Assembly (NCBI GenBank): GCA_010093685.1
Contig: MU006239.1
Coordinates: 77,242 to 116,308 of the forward strand
Source: Ophiobolus disseminans
Taxonomy: Eukaryota > Ascomycota > Dothideomycetes > Pleosporales > Phaeosphaeriaceae
Direction of reading: 5' to 3'
Length of the DNA stretch: 39,067 bases
Positions 21,463 to 30,311 of this stretch are shown in pieces. The number at the start of each line of letters is the position of its first letter. Positions within the stretch are counted from its first letter, which is position 1. Under the pieces are notes generated by a model. It worked only from the letters and a program-made list of their open reading frames with translations, was not told the DNA's origin and did no database searches. Position numbers and translations under genes: made by a program.

Positions 21463-22069
21463 ATGGTTGACGAGCAATTCACCGTTTACTTCTTGTGGAC
21501 AAAAGACGGCTATACCAATACAGAGGAGGTTTCCGCCTTCGGTGGCGTCTCATCTAACGAGGACGACGAGTCCGACGATTTTTTTAGTGATGATTACAGC
21601 AGCGTCAAGGGTTATATCTCTATTAAGGGCGACTTGGTTAGTAGAGTCAGGTATCCTTTCATGTCACCTCTGCGTTTTAATGTCTGAAGTTCACAGCAGC
21701 GTTTAGCCGACTTCCTGTTCTAGCTGTCCGCCCTAATAGCACTACTACTGACGTTGACGAGCACGATAACAGATACGGCGGCACTTACTGCAACATCTTC
21801 TTTAGATGCATTGAAGATCTCTACGACATGACCTTTGAGCTTAGACTCTTCTTCGATATAATCGAGTAAGTAACCTATAATACCGTGTCCTTGCATTAAC
21901 CTGACCAAATCTGCGCAGGGCTCCGCCTTTGGGAGGCCCGGCTCGGTGCTCTGAAGGCCACGCCCACGCATGCGAGTGTACAGTAGTGACCGAAATCGGT
22001 TTCTGTTCATGCTACCCCGTTGTTTTCAGCGTACGGCCGCTTGAAAGGGTGCTAACCAAATGGTCGTAA
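21463..22069 (+). CDS. hypothetical protein, three-exon model
   Basis: Exon 1 21463-21636 (ATG in context CAGTAATGG), exon 2 21690-21865, exon 3 21919-22069; both introns are 53 bp. The joined frame gives 166 residues. Exon 1 is acidic (SSNEDDESDDFFSDDY). Exon 2 reads FSRLPVLAVRPNS ... TYCNIFFRCIEDLYDMTFELRLFFDII. Exon 3 has clustered cysteines (HACEC...FCSCY). Intron 2 is well supported (GTAAGT donor, GCGCAG acceptor); intron 1 has a weaker GTTAGT donor and AAG acceptor. No signal peptide or known family was recognised. Exon 3 could be chance, with exon 2 ending at the TAA at 21867. Confidence 0.4.
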
Positions 22070-22430
22070 CGCATGAGGCAAAGTACTTCTACCAACCTTG
22101 ACACGGTGGCTCAGAGACACGAGGCCTCGAGGCATATATGGAACGAAGAGACCAAAGAACACAAGCACTGGGAAACACGTCACTTCTCGAGGCGCCGTGT
22201 ACGTGGGCACATATCGGAGCCATATCACACGTAGGTAAGAGGACAGCTAGCTACATTGCTGATGTACACATCCATAATCATCCTCTAAGAAGCTCAATTC
22301 CCAATTATCTTGATTCAGCCAAGCCTTGCCACCAAGTGCTGGCCTTCTCAATCCCTAATTCAGGCCAATGAATTCGTCTCATCGTAAGTTCCATTGCAAT
22401 ACTTGCAGTCTGTATATTGTTTAGTTAATT
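22070..22430. other. intergenic, no gene seen
   Basis: Contains a 77-codon ORF at 22138-22371 (+) without recognisable features. It leads into the simple-repeat block. Confidence 0.4.
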
Positions 22431-22436
22431 ACCTAC

Positions 22437-22531
22437 TCTTACTTTCTCTACTACTCTTACTACTCTTACTATTCTTGCTACTATCTCTACGTCTTCTACT
22501 TCGCCTGCGCCTACTACTATCTCTACGTCTT

Positions 22532-22600
<69 letters not shown>

Positions 22601-22680
22601 ATCTAATTATCCTTGCTACTCGCCCTGCTGTTAATATCCTCGCTACGGCTTCTACCAATTCTACGGCTTATACTACAAAT
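22437..22680. repeat. trinucleotide microsatellite block with (CTA)23 core
   Basis: Degenerate CTA/CTT-type triplets from about 22437, with a pure CTA run of 23 units at 22532-22600, then decayed triplets to about 22680. Leucine- or valine-run ORFs over it on either strand are artefacts. Confidence 0.92.
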
Positions 22681-22934
22681 GCAGCTACTGCAGCTTCTAC
22701 TCTTGCTACTTTCGCTGCTCGGGCTGTTGTTGCTGTTGCTGTCTTTGCTATTTGCGTTGTCTGCTCTATTCGCAATGTTCCCGCTATTTGTTCTGTCCCC
22801 GTTTCTCTCGCTGCTCTTGCTATCTACGCTCATCCTCCTTTAATTCCTACGGCTACTATGGCTTCTGCCGCCACTTTACCTACTGCGGCTCCTGCGCTCG
22901 CCGTCTCTACGCCTCTCGCATCCTTGCTACTGCT
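22681..22934. other. degenerate triplet-like sequence
   Basis: Pyrimidine-rich, built of decayed GCT/TCT/GTT triplets that link the CTA microsatellite and the 24-bp array. No gene. Confidence 0.5.
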
Positions 22935-23067
22935 CCTACGGCTCCTGCTCTTCCTGCGCCTACGGCTATTGCTCTTCCTGCACCTACGGCTCCTGCTGTT
23001 CCTGCGCCTGCGGCTTCTGCTCTTCCTGCGCCTACGGCTCCTGCTCTTCCTGCGCCTACGGCTGCTG
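22935..23067. repeat. 24-bp tandem repeat, 5.5 units
   Basis: Units start CCTACGGCTCCTGCTC and run in exact 24-bp steps from 22935 (22959, 22983, 23007, 23031, 23055). In one + frame they encode an 8-residue Ala/Pro-rich period (APTAPALP). No promoter, start or signal peptide supports a real protein. Confidence 0.88.
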
Positions 23068-23269
23068 TTACACTTCTATCGCCGCTGCGGCCCTTGCGTC
23101 TTACCTTCTACGGTTCCTACTACGCTTGCAGCTACTACGCCTGCTACTGCTGCAGCTTTCACGCTTGCTGCGGCTACTGTGTCGTTTCTACTCTTGCGGT
23201 CCTTGCTGTTATCGGATCTGCCAGTACCGCAATTCTTGCGCGGTAATCTATACTATTAACGGACCTCTC

Positions 23270-23870
23270 TCTCTCTCTACGGGTTGCGGGCGCCCCTATC
23301 CTTCTACGGGCTACGAGCTTCTCTACCACTTACGGGCGTCTTTCTTCTCTGCGCGTTGCGGGCGTCTCTCTCTTCCTATACCAGTTACGGGTGTCTCTCT
23401 CTTCCCTACGGGTTGCGGGCGTCTCTCTTTCCTACGGGTTGCGGGGCGTCCCTCTCTTCCCTGCGCGTTGCAGGGCGTCTCTCTTCTCTGCGCGCTGCGG
23501 GGCGTCTCTCTTCTCTGCGCGTTGCGGGCGTCTCTCTTCTCTGCGCGTTGCGGGCGTCTCTCTTCTCTGCACGTTGCGGGCGTCTCTCTTCTCTGCGCGT
23601 TGCGGGCATCTCTCTTCCCTGCGCGTTGCGGGCGTCTCTCTCTTCCTATACCAGTTACGGATGTCTCTCTCTTCCCTGCGCGTTGCGGGCGTCTCTCTTT
23701 CCTACGGGTTGCGGGGCGTCCCTCTCTTCTCTGCGCGTTGCGGGGCGTCTCTCTCTTCCCTACGGGTTGCGGGGTGTCTCTCTCTTCTCTGCCCGTTGCG
23801 GGCGTCTCTCTTCTCTGCCCGTTGCGGGCATCTCTCTTCCATGCGCGTTGCGGGTGTCTCTCTCCCTTAT
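23270..23870. repeat. about 26-bp minisatellite with higher-order structure
   Basis: About 600 bp made of units containing TTGCGGGCGTCTCTCTTC followed by TCTGCGCG, 26-28 bp each, roughly 20 copies. Length variants (one extra G, or CTC versus CTCTC) shift the frame, so it is not coding. A longer module containing CTATACCAGTTACGG occurs twice, about 265 bp apart, which shows segmental duplication of the array. One strand is pyrimidine-rich. Confidence 0.9.
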
Positions 23871-24041
23871 TAAATGGATAGTTTGAGCAGAGCGAAGTTG
23901 TTGATTGAAGGCTGACTGATCCCCCGATGAGATGACTACATAACTGGTGGGTGGCTGGGGATCACCTGTTCCCAAAATCTCATGTCCTTCAACATCCCTG
24001 CGGATGCTGGGCGTCACTTGTTTGTTACTGCATTGCTCTAC

Positions 24042-26012
24042 CTACTCAGCTAACAACCGCGTTATCCAGCAAAACTCCCCAACCAACTGATTGCTCTCTA
24101 CCGTCTCAAGTACGCGCTTCTTTGCTAAATACTCAACAACGCCTCTCCCTGGCCCTGCCTTGTCAACGCCTACTGCCTGCAATCGGCTACGCCACTGCGA
24201 TCCAATCTCGCCGTACCCCAACACTATGCCTACTAACGCTCCCATCAAAACGCCCCTATACTGGCAATCGCCTGCCTCGGCGCGCTGGTACCCCCCGCGT
24301 CCGTTGCTCTCCCACCGATGGCATATCTCCTGCGGCACCCCGCACCAAAAACAGCCGGAAAACCTTTTGAACTTGATCTTCTCCTCTATCGCCTTGATCT
24401 GCTCCTTGGCCTGCGTGCTCTCTACACGCCAACATCGCCGTATATCGTGATTGCTCTGGCCCTCGCCTGCTGCCTTACATATCGCGCACTGGTTTGCCCA
24501 CTGTGTCAACTGCCTGCGCAGCCACTCCACGTCGCCAAGTTCGTGCTGCCGCTGCTGGATTAACGTCTGGCGCGGGCCTTGTCGCTCGCGCTGCTGCTGC
24601 TCAAACGCTCTCCGGGTCTCCTCTCCGTCGCTCTCTCTGTCGCTCTCTCTGTCGCTCTCTCTTATCCCTATCCCATCGATGTCGTTGTAATCCTCGCTGT
24701 CGTCCTCTTCTGTCTCTGCCTCATCCCCTCTACACACGTCACACCTCTCCTCTCCCTCCTCGCATCCTACCCGCTCTGTCTCTCGCCGGTCTAAATAACC
24801 GTCCAACACCACCCTCCGGCACTGCGCGGCGCTGCTCTCTCCCACGTACGATCGCACTAACGCCTGCTCTGCCTCACCCTGCGCGTCGATGGCCGCTCGT
24901 TAATCGCCTTCCTGCACTATCATGATTGCCTTGCTTGGGAATCCATCTCATCCAGCTCTGCCACTCTCTTGCGCGTAGTCCAACACGCTGAACGGCCAGT
25001 TAATGTAGATAATGCACCGGATGTCGGGCACGTCAACGCCCATGCCTAACGCGCTGGTGGCGACAATGATGCGCTGCTGACCGGCTATAAACGCCTCTAA
25101 TATGCTCGTCTTGCCGATGGCGTCGTGGTGGTACGCCTGGCACCTAAGCTTCTCCGCAAACGCTTTGACCTTGGGTACTGAGTTGCTATATACTACAATC
25201 TTGCCGGTCGTGTACTTTCTTAGCTTTCGCCGTACCATGGCCAACACGGTCGCCTCTACTTCCTGCTTCTTTGCCCTCTGGCCTATCTTGACAACGCGAT
25301 ACGCTACGTTGGTCCGCGCTGTCGGCGCCCTGAACATCTTCACTTGATCTCGTTTAAAATGCATCCGCCTGAACAGCTCGTCCTCCTCGCTTGGCGGCAA
25401 TGTTGCTGTCAACATAACTATCTGCGTCCCTGCTGCCACTAGCCTGCCGAGCTGCTGCATCTGTTTACGGAACGTGTACTGCCGGTTCAACACAATATGG
25501 CACTCGTCGATAACGATCCGATCCAGCTGCCGCGTTGCTTGAAGCCGGTTCAAAACCGTGGCAAACGCCTCCCCTACAGCTGACTTGGGCGTCACCAACA
25601 CCACGGCCGCGGCGTCGGGTGGGCGGCGGCTCTCCCACTCAACACATAATATCCCCAGCTTCTGGCATCGCCGCTTCATGTCGCCACGTAATGCGATCAA
25701 CGGCACGACGACAACGGTGGTGCCGCCCTACTCAGCCCACGCCGGTAACATGAACAACAAGCTCTTGCCTGCGGCGGTGGGCATCACGGCCACAACGGGA
25801 CTCTTGCCTGCGACAATGGCCTCGATGGCCTCCTTCTGCACGCCACGGAACTCGGCCTAGTTGCCCATCATCCGCTTCAGCTTCTTTTTGCACTATCTTA
25901 TGCTGCTTCTGGAGGTGTCTGTCGGCCTGGTCTGGCCACACAGCATACCTACACTGTTGGCAGATTGCTACTCGGTACCCTGGTATATGCTCAAAATGCT
26001 GGCAATCCATGC
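24042..26012 (-). pseudogene. telomere-linked RecQ-type helicase (TLH-like), decayed and internally deleted
   Basis: From upstream: a C2H2-like N-terminal domain (CQHFEHIPGYRVAICQQC ... HLQKQH, about 25900-26012). After a frame change come helicase motif I (MPTAAGKSLLF), Ia (VVVPLIALRGDM), II (DECH), III (TATLPP), V/VI (SALGMGVDVPDIRCIIY, QESGRAG). Last is a Cys-rich C-terminal region (QWANQCAIC ... RRCW). This is the layout of subtelomeric RecQ-like helicases of fungi. In-frame stops: TAG 25857-25859, TAG 25728-25730, TGA 24948-24950 (the Arg of RAGRDG), TAA 24900-24902. Each is one C-to-T step from CAG/CAA/CGA. The zinc finger meets the helicase core within a few residues, whereas relatives have a long region between, so an internal deletion is inferred. 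ATP-driven DNA unwinding is the family role; this copy is inactive. Confidence 0.85.
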
Positions 26013-26054
26013 TAGCTTTTTGCGTGATTGTTGCAAAGCTGCGGCCTATCTCGC

Positions 26055-26215
26055 TCTTAAGTTGCGCGTGTTGTGTGTCGCGAGTTGCGTGCTGTAAGTC
26101 GCGTGCCGTAAGTCGCGTGCCGTAAGTCGCGTGTTGTAGGTTGCAGGTCGTAAGTTGCGTGTTGTAAGTTGCGTGTAGTTTAAGCTGTATGTTGTGCAAG
26201 TTGTGCGTGTACCGC
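26055..26215. repeat. 14-bp minisatellite at the 5' end of the helicase pseudogene
   Basis: Units TAAGTCGCGTGCCG and TAAGTTGCGTGTTG at 26095, 26109, 26123, 26137, 26151 and 26165, with decayed copies on both sides. Three units equal 42 bp, so the minus-strand reading frame stays open across it. Confidence 0.85.
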
Positions 26216-26672
26216 GTCGTGTTGTCGCGTACTAAGCGTGCTCCTTTGGGGCTCCAGGCGCACGTCGCCCGCGACGCCTACTTGGAACATCAAATTCTAT
26301 CTCGTGCACAACGTAAGTGCACATGATGCAATTCACGCATATTATGCAAGTTGATATTGCGAAAAACACATGTGAATCTTGAAGAATTCTAGTAAAGGAA
26401 TGTAAATCCAATGTACTCCGTAGTGTAATAATCCAGCAAACGGCAAAATCTCAGAAATGCCCGCCGTAGGCGTATTTTCTGTCCCTAACAAAGTAATCCG
26501 GGATTTAGGGCCTTAAAATAGGGCCCTGAGATAGAACCCTATATGCAATGTCAAAGCAATAGAGATATAGCCTGTTAAACAATGTTATTATTGGGTATAT
26601 AGTATGCGTAAGAGTGTACATACAGCTTAGTGCGATAGATTACTAAGGTAGACCAAACACCTCTAACAGATT
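26216..26672. other. intergenic, no gene seen
   Basis: AT-rich below 26300. It holds the 3' flank of the secreted repeat-protein gene (-) and the 5' flank of the helicase relic (-). No ORF or repeat of note. Confidence 0.45.
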
Positions 26673-27483
26673 CTAACGGACTGTCTGGGTTGTAAAGCTA
26701 TTTTGTCTCTTAGTGTGCTTTCTAGCACATGCAGAAGACTTTGGCGTCGTAGTTGCTTGTTGAGTCCCTGAAGCTTTAGGTGTTCCTGACATCGTTAGCG
26801 TTCCTAAAGCTATAGGGGTTGTAGACGACTTAGGCGATGTTGAGGCCTTGGGTGGTGTAGAGGCTTTTGACGGTGTTGAGGCCTTGGGCGATGGGGAAGC
26901 CTTTGGCGGTGTTGAGGCCTTGGGCGATGGGGAAGCCTTTGGCGGTGTTGAGGCCTTGGGCGATGNNNNNNNNNNNNNNNNNNNNNNNNNNNNNNNNNNN
27001 NNNNNNNNNNNNNNNNNNNNNNNNNNNNNNNNNNNNNNNNNNNNNNNNNNNNNNNNNNNNNNNNNNNNNNNNNNNNNNNNNNNNNNNNNNNNNNNNNNNN
27101 NNNNNNNNNNNNNNNNNNNNNNNNNNNNNNNNNNNNNNNNNNNNNNNNNNNNNNNNNNNNNNNNNNNNNNNNNNNNNNNNNNNNNNNNNNNNNNNNNNNN
27201 NNNNNNNNNNNNNNNNNNNNNNNNNNNNNNNNNNNNNNNNNNNNNNNNNNNNNNNNNNNNNNNNNNNNNNNNNNNNNNNNNNNNNNNNNNNNNNNNNNNN
27301 NNNNNNNNNNNNNNNNNNNNNNNNNNNNNNNNNNNNNNNNNNNNNNNNNNNNNNNNNNNNNNNNNNNNNNNNNNNNNNNNTTGGTGTTGAAGAGGTGTGT
27401 GGTGGCTGAGAGAGCTGGCCAATATAGAGTGCCTGTACTACGGCCAGGAGACAGACTATTGCTGATGTGGAAGCGATATGCAT
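26673..27483 (-). CDS. secreted Pro/Ser/Thr/Lys-rich repeat protein, interrupted by an assembly gap
   Basis: The minus-strand ATG at 27483 opens a signal peptide (hydrophobic core AIVCLLAVVQAL) and then GQLSQPPHTSS before the gap. After the gap the protein continues as 12-residue repeats (PKASTPPKASPS), each encoded by 36 bp, followed by a Thr/Ser-rich tail with CARKHTKRQNS and a stop at 26673. The KR could be a Kex2 site. Frame cannot be followed through the N run, so joining both parts is an inference. It is supported by the signal peptide on one side and a repeat body and stop on the other. A TATATATAAA box lies at about 27586-27597, roughly 100 bp upstream of the ATG. It is likely a mucin-like or cell-wall-associated secreted protein; the repeat number is unknown because the gap falls in the array. 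Confidence 0.6.
26845..26965. repeat. 36-bp coding tandem repeat running into the gap
   Basis: GCCTTGGGCGATGGGGAAGC recurs at 26881 and 26917, and a copy starting at 26953 runs into the gap; a diverged unit precedes it. It encodes the PKAS/TPPKAS units of the secreted protein. Confidence 0.9.
26966..27380. other. assembly gap (415 N)
   Basis: Run of N inside the tandem repeat. Its true length is unknown, so the ORFs that cross it are not meaningful. Confidence 0.99.
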
Positions 27484-27585
27484 ACTGCAGATAAGTGGTG
27501 AGAGAAATGCGCAAAGCTTTAGTAGACTTGGTGGTAGCTGATTGAGATAGGAGGAAGGTAAAAGGAAGGAGGAAGAGAAGGTTGC

Positions 27586-27597
27586 TTTATATATACA
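27586..27597 (-). promoter_or_regulatory. TATA box of the secreted repeat-protein gene
   Basis: Reads TATATATAAA on the minus strand, about 100 bp before the ATG at 27483. Confidence 0.5.
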
Positions 27598-28400
27598 TTG
27601 TACATGGGCGCTTGTAACGCCTCAACACAACATTACGTGTCTGTTGTCGAACCAGACATGTGTGTACGCGCCTACACGACCGCTGAACGTACTGTCTGCC
27701 TTGCTACGCCGGCGCTGAGAAATTGCAGGATGGAACAAGGACAGTTGGGCCACACGGCAAGGCCGGGCGGGAGTGACAAGATAGTCCGGAAGTTAAGGAT
27801 ACATAGCGGTACCGTCCCAGTGCGGTCTAGCAAGGTAGTAGCTGCTGCACAGACAGTACAGGCGCGTTGGTTTCTTGCTGTAGCCTTGCTCTCTCGTACG
27901 GTGGTCCTGTCCTCCTGGGCGTATCGCTGAGGCAAGTGTTGATAGGTGGGTTGCGGCGTGGAAATCCCGAAGAGGACTACAGGTTCTGTAACCGTAGTGT
28001 GGGAGGCGAGGGCGTTTAGCTGGGCTATGCGCCACTGCGCCTCCCGCCCAATTCCGCACCAGCCTACGCCACACTCCCTTCCAATGTTCGGATACCAACA
28101 ACACCTCTTGAGCGCAACTCAAAATCAGGTTTGGCATGTTGAATCTGCGGATCTACTAGGTTCTCTATACAGCGGGGCCGCGAATTAGATAGGAGCCACG
28201 TATCTACGCGCCGACAAACCCTACCAAGTAGGCATTCTGCCTAGCTGTGCCAGCCCACTGTTGAGTAACCGCTCTACATAGTTATGCGTCACAGGACCTA
28301 CATAGCCTAGCTGAACAGCAGGTGCATTTGGAAGACCAGAGGAAGGCATGGGCATGGCACAAAAATGGTATATTTCGATACGTAACCTAATTCCCCTGCC
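27598..28400. other. region between two minus-strand genes
   Basis: ORFs of 80-114 codons occur on both strands (27598-27930 +, 27793-28137 -), overlapping one another and without recognisable domains. I do not call a gene. It should contain the terminator of the F-box gene and upstream DNA of the secreted repeat-protein gene. Confidence 0.4.
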
Positions 28401-29669
28401 CTACCTCCATGAGAACTCATTATTCATTTCTCGCTGGTATCGGCGCCAAATTGAACTGTCCCTAGGGGGATACTCATGCGTATACAAGGGATCATGCTGT
28501 AGTTGGGAGACAAAGGCATGCTCTGCCTCTGTACGCTGTGTACTGCCTTCTTTGCCCCATTCGCTTCGTAAACCCTCCATCGCATCTGTACACTGTTGCT
28601 GTATACGTGCCAATCTAGCAGAGTGATCCTGGAACAGGGACCGAAGTTGTTTGCTAGGAAGGTCAATGCCCTCGTCATGCCTGGCATCAATCGCATGTAT
28701 CGCCCACTGGCCTGGCAGAGCAAACTGTAGTCCACATCCGGGGAATGGGCATGCAGACGGGCTCTGGCGGTTCTGCAAATAATACGCCTCGATAGCATAG
28801 ATCCGGAGTACCCGAATAGCAGATTGCATGCAGTAATTCTGATACTTGTCGTGCCCAATGCGGCAGAAGGCTCCTACGGGCCCACTGAATTTCTTGTGGG
28901 GTGGAAGCACGCTGGTTCTTGTCCAATCTAGCGTAACAACCTCCCAGGCACCTAGTTGGTTGCTGCTAGGGTATCTTGGACGCCACAAGGACCTAGTTTC
29001 TTGCCTAGGATATTTTGCCACCTTTTGGAGACAGGATACGGACGTGCGGATGCGAGTAGGGCATTTCCCTGCCGTTATCCTAAGTCCTGCCGGTGGTGGT
29101 GTGCCTGCCTCATCTGCGGTCCACTCACTTAGGATAACGTCAGTCGCGTTGGGAAAGCGACGTTGTAGTGTCTGCCAGAAGTTGTGGATTTGCTGGTCTC
29201 TGACGTGGTCAGGAGGCGGTTTAGCGTACTGGCGTTCGCCATCCTCCCAAGCATTATGGCTAAAAGATCCTAGGTCTGAGAATTCCACCTCTATCTGCTT
29301 CGCACTAGCGAGGAAGTCAATGGCGTAGTAGATGTGGCCAGAGAACCCGCCAGCAAGCAGCCAGTCCCCATCTACCTTCCACCATAAGTCAGGACAGGAC
29401 CAGAATAACTTTTCAGCCTTCCTGCGCGTTGCCGACGATACATGCATAAGCTGGAAGAGCACTGCGCTGTCGCAGTAGCAGAAGATTTGGAGCTGCAGTT
29501 CTGCGGGTAGCTGGGTAAACTGCCGGAAATCTCGAGCTGATGGTTGGTGTGTGTTGTCTAGCTGGACGTAGACATGAAACGGAACATAGGTCTCGCCACG
29601 GTACGTTGCCCGTAGATTCCAATTCAGCTTGCCTGTCCAGGGACCGCGGGGAACTACGCGAGATGACAT
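28401..29669 (-). CDS. F-box protein with a C2H2-like segment
   Basis: Intact 422-codon single-exon gene, ATG at 29669. An F-box sits at about residues 50-95: FTQLPAELQLQIFCYCDSAVLFQLMHVS, followed by the EKLFWSCPDLWWKVDGDWLL extension common in filamentous-fungal F-box proteins. Near residues 310-340 is CPFPGCGLQF...H...H, shaped like a single C2H2 finger. The C-terminal part is charged and helical. F-box proteins link substrates to SCF ubiquitin ligases through Skp1; the target here is unknown. This type of gene is highly variable and often species-specific in ascomycetes. A TATA-like TATATATATA lies 60-75 bp upstream. It is divergent from the deaminase-like gene at 30312. No inactivating change is seen. 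Confidence 0.75.
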   Translation of the reverse strand: MSSRVVPRGPWTGKLNWNLRATYRGETYVPFHVYVQLDNTHQPSARDFRQFTQLPAELQLQIFCYCDSAVLFQLMHVSSATRRKAEKLFWSCPDLWWKVDGDWLLAGGFSGHIYYAIDFLASAKQIEVEFSDLGSFSHNAWEDGERQYAKPPPDHVRDQQIHNFWQTLQRRFPNATDVILSEWTADEAGTPPPAGLRITAGKCPTRIRTSVSCLQKVAKYPRQETRSLWRPRYPSSNQLGAWEVVTLDWTRTSVLPPHKKFSGPVGAFCRIGHDKYQNYCMQSAIRVLRIYAIEAYYLQNRQSPSACPFPGCGLQFALPGQWAIHAIDARHDEGIDLPSKQLRSLFQDHSARLARIQQQCTDAMEGLRSEWGKEGSTQRTEAEHAFVSQLQHDPLYTHEYPPRDSSIWRRYQREMNNEFSWR

Positions 29670-29906
29670 TCTTATTGCCTGCAGGTGTGAGTAAGTTGTA
29701 GGACGAGGAAATACGTAGGAGAGTGGTATACCATATATATATACAAGAAGATAAGTGTAGGCTACAATTAGAAAAACAGACAGCCTTAGTCTTTTATTTT
29801 ACGTTTTATTACGTACGTTGTGCGCTACTAGGACAGCTAACCTCTTATAGGTAAGTTTGCGACTCGCCTCTGGTTCTGCGCCGCTTTGCAGGCGCAAATA
29901 AGTCTT

Positions 29907-30000
29907 ACACGCCTCTGCTGCCAAAAAGCCCTGCACGCCTCCGCCGCAAAACAGCCTTGCACGCCTCTACTGCAAAACAGCCTTGCACGCCACAAACGCC
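29907..30000. repeat. 26-bp tandem repeat, 3.6 units
   Basis: Units beginning GCACGCCTC with CAAAACAGCCTT, starting at 29907, 29933, 29959 and a partial at 29985. Confidence 0.85.
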
Positions 30001-30177
30001 GTCTGGATGCCATAAAAGAGCCTACCCATACTACAGACTAGGGATCGTAGCTGCCTGCCTGTGCCTTTGTGATGAAACGGCCTACTGTAGCATATACTTC
30101 CCCTGAGGCGAGGTATTCTTCTGCAGAGTAAGACTGTTGCTGTAGTACTGCCTAGCGAGATGTAAAACTACAAGTCT

Positions 30178-30185
30178 ATATAAGC
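30178..30185 (+). promoter_or_regulatory. TATA box of the deaminase-like gene
   Basis: CTATATAAG about 130 bp upstream of ATG 30312, followed by a pyrimidine-rich leader (TTGTTCTCTCTTCGAC), a common fungal promoter layout. Confidence 0.55.
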
Positions 30186-30311
30186 ACCTTTGTTCTCTCT
30201 TCGACTTTTGCTGTGTACACACAAGTTGATGCCTATACCTACACATCTTATTTTGCTACTGCAATCCCTTTTTACCACTGTACACGTACTAGGCAACACA
30301 AATAGCCCAGT

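Larger units (their letters stand above)
29670..30311. other. divergent intergenic region with promoters
   Basis: Lies between the F-box gene (-) and the deaminase-like gene (+). TATA-like sequences occur at about 29732-29742 (for -) and 30178-30185 (CTATATAAG, for +). A 26-bp tandem repeat is annotated separately. Confidence 0.5.

Noticed and set aside
22394..23881. Long leucine-, valine-, alanine/proline- and serine-rich ORFs over the simple-repeat block
   Set aside because: They are translations of microsatellite and minisatellite DNA. Open frames exist on both strands, unit-length variants shift the frame, and there is no promoter or credible start.
26673..27514. Long ORFs crossing the N run, on both strands
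   Set aside because: Frame through an assembly gap of unknown length has no meaning. Only the minus-strand signal peptide and repeat tail are used.
27598..28188. ORFs on both strands between the secreted repeat gene and the F-box gene
   Set aside because: Mutually overlapping, no recognisable domain, no clear promoter; the case for a gene is too weak.
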